Shown here in pieces: positions 48,501-57,700 of a stretch of 64,000 bases of DNA. The first letter of the stretch is position 1. Each line of letters opens with the position of its first letter. This DNA comes from Tritrichomonas musculus (taxonomy: Eukaryota > Parabasalia > Tritrichomonadida > Tritrichomonadidae), in NCBI GenBank assembly GCA_039105265.1, contig JAPFFF010000013.1, forward strand, positions 3,472,001 through 3,536,000, written 5' to 3'. A program made the translations under genes and the position numbers. The notes under the pieces are model-generated. The model was given only the letters and a program-made list of their open reading frames with translations. It was not told the origin of the DNA and searched no databases.

Positions 48501-49080
48501 GGACGTTTCTGTCGTATCTCGCATTTAAATAACCAATTTTTATTAAAAAAACGGAAACACTTTTTCTAATGATTTCCCACAAATATTCAATAATTGCCGT
48601 AATCTCAGGATTGATCCTTTCAAAATCAAGTCTAAATTTAATAAAAAATGGTTCAGCTAACTTTTCAATAGATGAACGATCATTTTCTTCAGAAAAGCGA
48701 AAATGCATGTTAGGTTTTAATGACTTTTCTGCTTCATCAATTTTTTCTTTAGCTTTCTTTGAAATGCAATAAATAATTGATTCCTTTTTTGATGACAAAA
48801 TCGTGAAAATTAATGAAATATCTGAAGATGGAATTAATAACAAATTATAATCAAAGCAAATAATAAAAAAATCATTAGTATTACATTTATTTTGGGGATG
48901 AATGTATTCATCAATGACAATAATATTGTATTTATTATTATTTTGAAAGCTTTTTAAAATATATTGATAATCAACTGTGATTAAAAAAAAATTAAAGTTT
49001 TGAATAGTTTCATCTAAGTATATATTGCTAAAATGAAACAGTTTTTTATCGAAAATATATTGTATATTTTGAAGATTCAT
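45502..49080 (-). CDS. Protein kinase with C-terminal Sel1 repeats
   Basis: 1192 aa from the ATG at 49080 (MNLQNIQYIFDKKLFHF); the codon before it is TTG. The first 200 residues are unassigned. Residues about 215-480 are a kinase domain: a Ser-rich nucleotide loop (KGSSSSLYLV), CLMKMF lysine, IYRDLKPNNIIVDE with the catalytic Asp, IDFDRM in place of DFG, FMTEYLAPEIL, and ADIYSLWKMV. DFD keeps the metal-binding Asp, so activity is plausible. Residues about 525-1080 contain some 16 Sel1 repeats of 36 residues of the form INKAIHYFTLAANQNNS / AQFNLGLIYY, very alike in DNA, which indicates expansion by tandem duplication. It is a distant relative of the Sel1 pseudokinase at 37-41 kb. Cytosolic signalling or scaffold role inferred. 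Confidence 0.93.
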   Translation of the reverse strand: MNLQNIQYIFDKKLFHFSNIYLDETIQNFNFFLITVDYQYILKSFQNNNKYNIIVIDEYIHPQNKCNTNDFFIICFDYNLLLIPSSDISLIFTILSSKKESIIYCISKKAKEKIDEAEKSLKPNMHFRFSEENDRSSIEKLAEPFFIKFRLDFERINPEITAIIEYLWEIIRKSVSVFLIKIGYLNARYDRNVHFDEYLISGIKDDDISSEKYIDLMLYSKGSSSSLYLVYLIQKEMICLMKMFSKTEEEKKLFEREHNNYLNIKHPLLPRYLGAAHYLSCNCLIIEYLEGRMLCEIDFSRKSLKATMKIIFEMMIIVAYLHCNGYIYRDLKPNNIIVDENNTVYLIDFDRMIKSSSLNSNPNITENFMTEYLAPEILNRKPFTYKADIYSLWKMVSNILLKSNHKELSKIYEMFIKCASSNEDDRPSISKLIDQFFIQFFSIVFNINEIKTKINYESDIYTFYLFMVAEYQDAGIQKYLLNIYKNGCIIWKDVHNNIIFSYNYKQIYVKSQKNIQYLVPNMKKAIGYCMLVADQNNSNAQYNLGVTYEKGEYVKKDMNKAIYYYTLSANLKNQHAQYNLGSIYYIGKYVKKDINKAIYYFTLAANQNNSNAQFALGQIYFFGKYATKDINKAICYFTLAANQNHAGAQFNLGLIYNNNQYVIKDINKAIHYFKLSADQNDPEAQFSLGLIYYEGQNVTKDINKAFHYFELAANQNNSDALFYLGFIYYEGKYVTKDIDKTIHYFTLAANQNNSDAQFILGIFYFDNQYVTKDINKAINYFTLAANQNHSDAQFNLGLIYKNGQYVAKDINKAIHYYTLAANQNNSKAQFGLGAIYYAGLHVAQNIDKAIHYYMLAANQNHSKAQFNLGVIYYKGQYVARDMNKAIHYFTLASSQNYSNAQYSLGLIYGKGEYVAKDINKSIHYYTLAANKNHSVAQFDLGLKYFGGQSVARDIKKGIYLITLSSINGFTPANFFVGCIYHAGKYAKRDIDKAIHYYKEASSFNIKQAKNNLGILYKNGFNEVVTKNLGLSIDYFKEAIHQKNDILSMYNLAHLYLYEDPIKNSIDESIKLLIRSVNEGAFQPSMKLLCLALLKRYGFYLDIIKEEVEERSGSNKELAFKVCKKISDMQLYDEKYFESQYEYYRNIDFLYNHKLKPILSKSINDIEYIGNSIQSSKIPKISKMFYEGFSFEI

Positions 49081-49399
49081 CAAAAAAGTATATTTCTACT
49101 TGCAAACTTAAAGAAAAAAAAAAAGCCGACCATTATTTTTCCCTCAATTATTTTGACATAAAATATTTCTCCTCAATTTAATAATTTTATAAAATTTTCT
49201 CTCAAAATTCTATTTTCCAATAACTCAGAGATATTTTTTTTTTATACCTTTTAAGCAATACAAATTGATATATAATTTGACATAAAAAACTATTCAAATA
49301 GTAAATTTTAAATTAAATTTCAATAGTGAGTGAATTTTTTTTTCTCAAAGAATTAATCGTCAAGGTGAAAAATCAATAGGACGAAAGCCTTATGTTCCA
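49081..49399. other. Intergenic, AT-rich
   Basis: Divergent spacer between the Sel1 kinase start and the broken BTB-like/F5-8C gene. No clear TCAYW sits next to the kinase ATG. Nothing else is seen. Confidence 0.5.
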
Positions 49400-50421
49400 T
49401 TTGATAATTATCCCAGAGATTTCACGTTCATTGTGAACAAAGAAGAATATCATACAAATAAATTAATTGCAGATATATTATCAAAAAAGATATCACAAAT
49501 TCATTTAACCGATCCAACTGTTGATCAATATGAGGTTTTTACTGACCATTCTGGCGATTTTCAACAATCCTTGACCTGCTTAAAGTAGCTAATCTTAATA
49601 TTAATTCTAGCGAACTCCCGTTTTTAGCCGAAATAGCCAAAACACTCGATATTGATATTAATTTCGGATACAATCAACCCCACCAAATCGCATTAGACAA
49701 TGTTATAGAGCTAATTCAAACCCATTAGAAATATGGAAAATTTTTCAGCAACTTTTTGAGAGAAGAAATTGAATTTGTCTCAAAAATTTTCTATGAATTG
49801 AAAGATACCAATGAAGATTCTCTTCTTTCTCTTTCAACCTCCACTATCCAAAGCATCATATCAAATGAAAACTTGTGCCTCAAGAGCGAAGATCAGCTCC
49901 TCTACTTTGTCAACAAGCTCTATGTTTCTGACAACGGTTTGAGCGGTTTCTATGAATTTGTTGACTTCACAAATGTCAGCCGTTAGATGATTGGCCAATT
50001 TTCATCTGCTTTCAATGTCGATGACATCACGCGTGGCACGTGGAACAACATTCTGACAAGTCTTCATATAAACGCGAAGACGACGAACGACTCGAGACAC
50101 AAAAGAAGCTCTGATGCAGGCCAAGGGCGATACGTTAATGTCATAAAGCATGCATCCAGCTCTTTCAAAGGGGCCGTCTTCAAAGGGATTTTCAATCAAC
50201 TTAGGCAAAATAACAAAATTAACTCACTAGTAAAGGTTAGCTTCTCGTCGGATGGCTGTGGATTCGATGTGAGAAAAATCGTCCAGAGCAACAACTCAGA
50301 CTTCAGCTTCTCAACACGCGTCATTGCAAATTCGTGGCTCTGCTTCAAATTCATCAAGTGCCAGATCTCTGTTACCCACTACACAAAAAAGATCATTTTA
50401 CAAAGGATTAAAAATATATAA
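49400..50421 (+). pseudogene. Broken BTB-like/F5-8C gene
   Basis: It reads as a dead paralog of the 450-aa gene at 32.5 kb. The BTB-like opening (DFTFIVNKEEYHTNKLIAD) is in one frame; after a frameshift near 49570-49590 the rest continues in another frame with SELPFLAEIAKTLDIDINF, a first in-frame TAG at about 49726, LREEIEFVSKIFYELKD, a second TAG at 49984, then ITRGTWNNILTSLH and the start of an F5/8C domain (VKVSFSSDGCGFDVRKI, SWLCFKFIKCQISVTHYT). The discoidin domain stops after its first third, so the 3' part is missing too. The intact paralog has the same order. The moderate number of lesions suggests fairly recent death. Confidence 0.85.
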
Positions 50422-50427
50422 ATTGTA

Positions 50428-50706
50428 ATGGATGACACAACAAATTTGGGAATTTTTCGAAATATAGATTATTCCGTTTTAAACAGTTTATGCACGGTAG
50501 AATCGATTCCTTTTAAACCGTATAGGTTGGTCATTTTGACTTCTGAAAAATGGTCTGAATTATTAAGATCCATTGAAAATGGAATTTCTTTTTTACTTAC
50601 TTCTAGTGACTCAGATATAATTTGTAAAATAGGTCCTATTGTAATTACGTTGTGCGATAAACGTATATTTGAAAGTTTATGTGATTATTGCTTGATCTTA
50701 AATTGA
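50428..50706 (+). CDS. Small hypothetical protein, 92 aa
   Basis: No family recognised. It starts MDDTTNLGIFRNIDYSVL and has a mixed alpha/beta look (RLVILTSEKWSELLRSIENG, ICKIGPIVITLCDKRIF), with four Cys. It begins 7 nt after the end of the broken BTB/F5-8C gene and could be an independent small gene or a remnant. No TCAYW lies close to the ATG. Codon content looks coding, but support is modest. Confidence 0.4.
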   Translation: MDDTTNLGIFRNIDYSVLNSLCTVESIPFKPYRLVILTSEKWSELLRSIENGISFLLTSSDSDIICKIGPIVITLCDKRIFESLCDYCLILN

Positions 50707-50752
50707 TGAATGATCACACAAAATATTATCTAATTTATTTGTCCTGTTTATC

Positions 50753-50917
50753 ATGATACCAATCAAGTTAGATGGTGAAGATCCTGAATTAAATAATTTG
50801 CATTCTAGTTTTATTTCAATCTCTAAAGATTTAAATTTATTGGAAGATTGTTTTGATTACATTAACAATTTGGCACAAAAAGTAAATGAATATTTACAAC
50901 ATCTGATAGACGAATAA
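50753..50917 (+). CDS. Small ORF, 54 aa, possible helical peptide
   Basis: It starts MIPIKLDGEDPELNNLHSSF and continues as an amphipathic acidic helix (LLEDCFDYINNLAQKVNEYL) to TAA. The sequence is more balanced than random AT-rich frames, which suggests a small protein or a fragment of a larger helical one. The ATG is preceded directly by TC. It sits 46 nt after the 92-aa ORF in another frame. Confidence 0.3.
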   Translation: MIPIKLDGEDPELNNLHSSFISISKDLNLLEDCFDYINNLAQKVNEYLQHLIDE

Positions 50918-51248
50918 AAATTTTTATGTTTAAATATATTAAAAATTAAACTTTACACCACTTTCACAATTATAAGGGATAATTTGATAGGAATTTCTCA
51001 ATTTTTTTAAGAGAGAAAAAAATATGGGCAAAATCCGAAGTGTTTCTTCTATTTGAAAGATTATTGGGTAATTATTATTTTTTTTTTGATAAATTTAATT
51101 GGCGCCAAGAGCAATAAAAAGTACATTCAAATTGAGTTGTCGATGAAATTTAATGAAAATGTATGCAAACTGAATTGATCTTTGATTTTTCAATTTGGAT
51201 TATATTAAAAAAAATTCAATTCAATTTTGGTCTGAATAAATAATTATA
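50918..51248. other. Upstream region of the giant ankyrin gene
   Basis: AT-rich, with repeated TCAATT-type motifs just upstream of the ATG but no clean TCAYW match. No RNA or repeat is seen. Confidence 0.45.
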
Positions 51249-54200
51249 ATGATAGCCCCAAATATTTACAATGAGCAAGAATATCATATTATTTTTGGAC
51301 CCCCTAACGCTTTTTCAATAGAAATTCCCATTAACAAAGATGCATCATTATTTTTATTAAATCCCAAATATAAAATTAATTTTTTTGAATTGATGCCCAA
51401 AACTTTCATAATTTCCACCAACAATAGTTCTGGAAAATTCAATATTGAATTATTAAAGGATACCAGTCTTCTTATTTTACATGAATTCTCTAGAGATCAG
51501 CATAAATCTCAATATTATCTTAATACTAATGATGATAAAAACGTTCTTGGGAAGCTTGAACAACTTTACCAAGGCAAATTAGTTTCATTTGATAAAAGTG
51601 AAATACCCATTTATAATGAAATTAAAAATATATTAATGATTAAAAATTTACCGAATTTAGATAATTCAAATAATGCGACCAATTTCAATTACATCAAAAA
51701 TCCATTAAATGCATCTATATTATCTCTTGAAATTACCAAAAACAATTTTTTCAATTTTCTCAAAAATTTACCAAAAAATTTTACAATTATCACGAATCGG
51801 AAAGAATACAGATGTAATGCGTTTGGAGTTCTTTCATCCAAAGTTATAAGCGATGCGATACATAAAGAACCAACTCTTAATGAATATGTATACAATCACG
51901 ATGACGAATTTGACGAATTTCAGTCAATTTGCGATCTTTTCAATTTTGAGACTGTTAAAGTGACCACAAACAACATGAACAGCCTGAAAGAGATTGCAGA
52001 AGATCTTCAAATTGAGAGTATTTTGTGTGACATTGATAATATGATTAGCGAATTTGAGAAAATCTCAGAAACGATTGATGAAAAGCAGCAATTGATTGAA
52101 AGCATTGATGAACTTTTTGAATGGCTTTATCACATCAAAGAAAAAACGGTTAAAGAAGTGAGTAGGCTAATAATTGACTCAGAATTGTCTAATACGAAAG
52201 AAGGAGTTGAAGAAGTTGGAGCATTCATTCTTCAAGTAGTGAAAACGAATCTTGGACTTCATTGTCAATTGTCAGAATTGATTTTTGAACTTGATAAAGA
52301 ATCGGATTCATCGAACAATTTGGAAATACTGAAGCCATTCATTGTTAACAAAGTGATGAGCTCATTTGGTGAAAGTAAACAAAACTGCTCATTTATCTAC
52401 AACTTGAGGAAGAAAGGAATCATTCAAGCTCAAGAAGTCACCGATAAATTGAATCAAATCAATGTCAATGAGTATTCAAATAATCAGACCAATTATTCAA
52501 CTAACATCAAATCATTAAATGATAATATAATTGACTGGTTTTTACCAGACATATTTCAGATGGAAAAATTTGATTATAATCGGCTTATTAATAATTTGTC
52601 ATTTCAGAGAAAATCCTTCTTCACTCAATTCTTTCCAGGCAACATTGAAAAGTACAAAGAGATGCTTGAAGCAGGGGAACCGACGGATGAATTGACAAAA
52701 GCACTTCGGCACGATGATGTTGAAAGTCTTCAAAAATTTGTATTGAAGAATCAGATTGACATTACGAAAGCAGTTGTTCCATACAACATATATGAAGATT
52801 ACATTATAAATGGCCAAACGAACTATTTGAATTATTCAGCAAGTTATGGCTCAGTTAAATGCTTCAAACATTTGTTATTGAACCATGTCAAAGTTGATTT
52901 GCATTCATTTAAATATGCAATTTATGGAGGCAACACTGAAATCATCAAAATTGTTGATCAAAATTCAAGCAACATAACTGAAGACGATCAAAAACAACCA
53001 TTAAACAACATGAACAATAGAAATAACCATTTCTTACTTAATCATATGAATGGATATCATCAAATTGTAAACAGAAATAATCAGCAGAGAAATTTTGATC
53101 AAGATGCTGACAGAAATGATCCATGGAGAGGTTTCGCTCGCCATCATAATGATAACCCATTTGGTGGATTCACCAATAAGATGAATAACAACGAGGAAGA
53201 AAAATTAATCAATTTAAGTAAAATCGTTTTAACAGTAAAAAGACATCAGAATAATTTATTCGATTGGATTCTAGAACAAAAATTCTTATCTGATCCCAAC
53301 TTTAATGAAATAGCCAAAAAAATAGCTTTAAGATCGGCAGAAAATGGAAATGTGCATTCATTAATTGCTCTAATTGACAGAGGATTTGACTTTCTAACTG
53401 CTGACTATCTTATTCCAACAGCTGCTATAAACGGTTTTTACCGGTTTAGTAAAATTCTTTATGACCTTTATGTCAAAAATGCTGATGAAAAGAGAATGAA
53501 AAAAATACTTTCAGGTTTCCATTTCCCATCATTTGTGATCTTTGGAAATATTTTCATTTTTAAGATGTTTATAAAAAATATGAATCAAAACGATTTTGAA
53601 CAATGCTTAGCAATTGCTGTTGAAAAAGAATACATTGACATTATTCATTTTTATTTCGACACTCTATTCAAAGAAAACGTCAAATTGAGAGCCGATGGAC
53701 TCTTGCCATCTTTAAATTATTCTGTAATAAAGAAATCGAATAAAATTTTTTATTATTTGATTGAAAATTGTATGAAAATCAATCCAAACATATTTAAACA
53801 GTTTCAATGGACTTCTAAAGTGTTACCTAGTGCTTGTGAATATAAAAATTTCGAAGCTGTTAAAACAATTATTGACATAATAATAAAAGACAAACAAGAA
53901 TTTGAAAAAAGCAATGAAAATAAAGAAAATCTATTTTACTATTCAAGAGGATTATCTTTTACTGATTCATTCTTACTAGCAATAATTTCCAAATCGTTAG
54001 AAATATGTAAATATTTCATTCAAAATGAAGTAAAAATTGATTTTGATTCTATTGTTAATTCAAAAGATAAACTTAGGCATGCTGATGCAGAAATATTTTC
54101 TTTAGTTTATGAAAATTGTTCACAAGTTGCTAAACAAATAATCAAAGAAGATTATCTTAAGACAACAATACAAGTTAAAAACAAAAGCCTTACTAATTTT

Positions 54201-54716
54201 CTAATAAATTTAAATATTACATATCCAAATGTATTAATTGATGCAGTAAAAACATTAGATGTTGATTTGGTTGACATTGTAATAAAACATAATAGTAAAC
54301 CTGCTTTTATTAATAAAATAACGGATAAAGGAACAGCCCTTTGCATTGCTGCATCAAAGAATAATTTGCAAATTGTTAAATTACTTCTTTCATTACAAGG
54401 AATTGATCCTACTTTATACAATAAATATAATGAAACTCCACTTTTAATTGCTGTAAATGATTTAGACAAATGCGGCGATATAGCCAATTCTATTTTAGAC
54501 TTTTATGGCGATAACTATCCATTTTCTCAATGGGAATTTAGTATCATCATGTCAAGAATAGTTAAGCTTAAGCTTTTTGATCCAAAATGTCTCAATTTTT
54601 TTATTAGAATAATTGAGATGAAAAATCCTAGGATATATGTAATACACCAAATTTCATCAATTCTTCAAGTTCAATTTTATCATATACTTGTCATAATGGT
54701 AAAATTGACATTGTAG
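51249..54716 (+). CDS. Giant ankyrin protein, N-terminal part (gene split by a frameshift)
   Basis: 1155 codons. The N terminus has two tandem BTB-like modules, recognised by FFELMPKTFIISTNNSSGKF near residue 45 and NLPKNFTIITNRKEYRCNAF near residue 178. A helical linker of the trichomonad ankyrin family follows (DELFEWLYHIKEKTVKEVSR), then ankyrin-like repeats from about residue 480, degenerate at first and clear at the end (TALCIAASKNNLQIVKLLL). An Asn-rich insert lies at about 580-650. The last 25 or so codons stop looking like ankyrin: from about 54632 the expected repeat continues in another frame (see 54632-58399). So the 3' end of this frame is spurious. A protein-binding scaffold role is inferred. 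Confidence 0.85.
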   Translation: MIAPNIYNEQEYHIIFGPPNAFSIEIPINKDASLFLLNPKYKINFFELMPKTFIISTNNSSGKFNIELLKDTSLLILHEFSRDQHKSQYYLNTNDDKNVLGKLEQLYQGKLVSFDKSEIPIYNEIKNILMIKNLPNLDNSNNATNFNYIKNPLNASILSLEITKNNFFNFLKNLPKNFTIITNRKEYRCNAFGVLSSKVISDAIHKEPTLNEYVYNHDDEFDEFQSICDLFNFETVKVTTNNMNSLKEIAEDLQIESILCDIDNMISEFEKISETIDEKQQLIESIDELFEWLYHIKEKTVKEVSRLIIDSELSNTKEGVEEVGAFILQVVKTNLGLHCQLSELIFELDKESDSSNNLEILKPFIVNKVMSSFGESKQNCSFIYNLRKKGIIQAQEVTDKLNQINVNEYSNNQTNYSTNIKSLNDNIIDWFLPDIFQMEKFDYNRLINNLSFQRKSFFTQFFPGNIEKYKEMLEAGEPTDELTKALRHDDVESLQKFVLKNQIDITKAVVPYNIYEDYIINGQTNYLNYSASYGSVKCFKHLLLNHVKVDLHSFKYAIYGGNTEIIKIVDQNSSNITEDDQKQPLNNMNNRNNHFLLNHMNGYHQIVNRNNQQRNFDQDADRNDPWRGFARHHNDNPFGGFTNKMNNNEEEKLINLSKIVLTVKRHQNNLFDWILEQKFLSDPNFNEIAKKIALRSAENGNVHSLIALIDRGFDFLTADYLIPTAAINGFYRFSKILYDLYVKNADEKRMKKILSGFHFPSFVIFGNIFIFKMFIKNMNQNDFEQCLAIAVEKEYIDIIHFYFDTLFKENVKLRADGLLPSLNYSVIKKSNKIFYYLIENCMKINPNIFKQFQWTSKVLPSACEYKNFEAVKTIIDIIIKDKQEFEKSNENKENLFYYSRGLSFTDSFLLAIISKSLEICKYFIQNEVKIDFDSIVNSKDKLRHADAEIFSLVYENCSQVAKQIIKEDYLKTTIQVKNKSLTNFLINLNITYPNVLIDAVKTLDVDLVDIVIKHNSKPAFINKITDKGTALCIAASKNNLQIVKLLLSLQGIDPTLYNKYNETPLLIAVNDLDKCGDIANSILDFYGDNYPFSQWEFSIIMSRIVKLKLFDPKCLNFFIRIIEMKNPRIYVIHQISSILQVQFYHILVIMVKLTL

Positions 54717-57700
54717 AACGTCTCCTAAAATTGGAAAAAATTAATCCAAACATATATGCAAGTGATGGAAATACTCCTTTAATGTTAGCAATTTCAGACC
54801 ATCATGAAAAAATTGCAAAACTTCTTATTGAACATCCAAAAACAAACATTAATATGAAGAACTATGACGATATAAGTGCATTATCATTTGCTGTTGATGA
54901 AAAATTAGATGAAATTGGTGAATTACTTTTAAATGATAAAAGATTTGATCCAGAAGAAAATGATATTAATTATGCATTCTTCTTTTCGTCACCTGCATTG
55001 GCAAAGAAAATAATTTCATTCAAAAATGTAGATGTTAATTGCATTTTTCGCAGACAAAATGATAATAATTCTAAATCGAAAAAAGTGGTTGAAGAACAAA
55101 GATTAATAAGAGCTTTGCATTCTAATGATTTGGAGATGGTTGATTTAATAAAAAATCATCCATCATTCGATATAGGAAAATATGAAATACAAAGAATTCT
55201 TTCACTTGCTATTTCTAGTAATAAAATTGAATTTTTCCAAGTAGTAATGTCAATAATAAATAATGATATTAATAGTTATAAAATTAGAACAAAAAGTATT
55301 TTCTTTTATGCAATAGAATCAGCAAGTCTTGATATTGTGAAAGAAATATTGTACAATCAAAATTACAATTTCAGTGATAATATTGTTGATGATTTCATCC
55401 ATGCTTTCAATTATACCAGTGACAGCTCTCCTCAAATTACTGCACCAATCGATATCATGAATGAACTTTATGAATATGACCAAAAACATGATAAATTAAT
55501 TGATATGGATAAATTGCTACCAAATGGAAAATCATATTTTACATCAATTCCATTAAATTTAAGCAACACAAAAAATGTGGTTAACTTTTTCTTAGAACAT
55601 GGAAGTGATCCCAACGCTCCTGATAAAAATGGTGTTTATCCACTTCAATATGCAATTTCAATCAATTCAAGGGAATTCATTTTTGCATTGGTTGATTCAA
55701 AAAAGGTTGACATCAATAAAAGAATCACATATAAAAATGAACTAGACTTTACGGATTCAATATCTCAAACATATCTTCATATGTTGGCTAAATCAAGCAA
55801 TCAGGACATCTTCAAAGAGTTCCTTGAGCGAAAATTGATTGATGTGAATTCAACAGATGGAGAAGGAGAGACAGTTCTGATGATTTCAACTAGACTTGTT
55901 CAAAAATCGAATATTGAAGAATTATTCAAAATTGAAGAACTTGATTTCTTGAAGAAGAACAACAAAGGCCAAGATGCACAAGAAATTGCAGAAGGAATAA
56001 ATGATCCTAAATATGAAGCCATCAAAGACAAAGGATTATACTTAAAGAAATTATTATCAACGCTTTCTAAATCTAAAACTAATTTTTATCAAATTGATCA
56101 GAACAACAATTCTACAACACAAAATTCATTTGATTTAAATGATAAAAACATCAGAGCACGTTTAGGCGATGCCCTAAATGCAGCGCAAATAGCATTTTCG
56201 AATAATAAAATAGGCAACAGTAATAATAATAACAACAAATGGAATAAAAATAATACCAATGATCTATTTTGGGATGAAAATAGTTTAACAAATCCCTCTT
56301 TTGAAGCTCAAAATGACAGCACAAATAAACCAAATAATACAAATTCACTGTCATGGAACTTACAACCAAATACAGCAAAACCCAATGATACAAGTAAACT
56401 ATTATGGAATATACCAATGAACAGAAATAAATCTAATGACGCAAGCAATCTATCATGGAATTTACCAGTAAGCGCAGTAAAACCTAATGATTCAAATACA
56501 TCTGAATTGAGCTCACAATCTAACACAGATAAATATAGCAATTCAAACACAGTCAAATCACGCAATATAGCAATCACAGAGAAATCTAATGATGCAAGCA
56601 AATTATCATTAAATCAACCAACAAGCACAGACAAACCTAATGATGCAAGTGCATCCACGTGGAATTTACCAACAAGCACAGACAAACCTAATGATGCAAG
56701 TGCATCCACGTGGAATTTACCAACAAGCACAGACAAACCTAATGATATAAGTGCATCCACGTGGAATTTACCAACAAGCACAGACAAACCTAATGATGCA
56801 AGTGCATCCACGTGGAATTTACCAACAAGCACAGACAAACCTAATGATATAAGTGCATCCACGTGGAATTTACCAACAAGCACAGACAAACCTAATGATG
56901 CAAGTGCATCCACGTGGAATTTACCAACAAGCACAGACAAACCTAATGATGCAAGTGCATCCACGTGGAATTTACCAACAAGCACAGACAAACCTAATGA
57001 TGCAAGTGCATCCACGTGGAATTTACCAACAAGCACAGTTAAATCATCATCTCCATTGAGTGCAAATGTGAATCCAATTGACGATTCGTTAACAAACAAA
57101 AAGGATGAAGCAGTCAGTATCACACAAGATGCGCAAAAAGATGGAATTTCATCAATTAAACAGAAAGAGCCAATTCCATCTGGATCATTTAAACCGAACC
57201 CAATAAAATCAAAAGGAAATAACGATAATATAGAATGCAATCGATCGATAGAAGAAAATTATTCAAAAATCAGCAGTATGAAAGAAAAACCAGAATCAGA
57301 ACCAGGATCAAAATCAGAAATATTGAAAGAACGAGAATCGAATGAATCACGATTCACATTCAATTTTCAGCAACCATCGATCAGCAACGTTTTTGTCTCT
57401 AATCTCGGAGGAACACGAACTGAGTCCAATGAATCATCAACGAGAACTTGGAATATTCCTCGCCAGTCAGAATGGCAAGCATCAAATCAGAATAATCAGT
57501 CGCTATTTTCGTTTTCAGGAGATGGAGAGTCCGCATCAGGAGGAATCTCTTCCGTAATCAGAGATTCAGGAAAAGCGATATTGGCTAACAGTAACGAAGG
57601 AGGAGAAGTATACCAGAAAGAAAAGAAAGAATCAATCAGCACCAAATTTTCAAAAGAAGGGAAACAAAGCATGAATTCAACTTCAAAATTGACGACTTTT

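Noticed and set aside
49984-49986. Idea that TAG might be reassigned to an amino acid, explaining the in-frame TAG codons of the BTB/F5-8C copy
   Set aside because: The same copy also has a frameshift and a missing 3' end, and no other long gene here contains internal TAG codons.
56614-57240. 208-codon minus-strand frame with VGKFHVDALASLGLSV repeats
   Set aside because: Pure shadow of the 51-bp coding minisatellite in the ankyrin gene; the sense frame continues long non-repeat protein on both sides.
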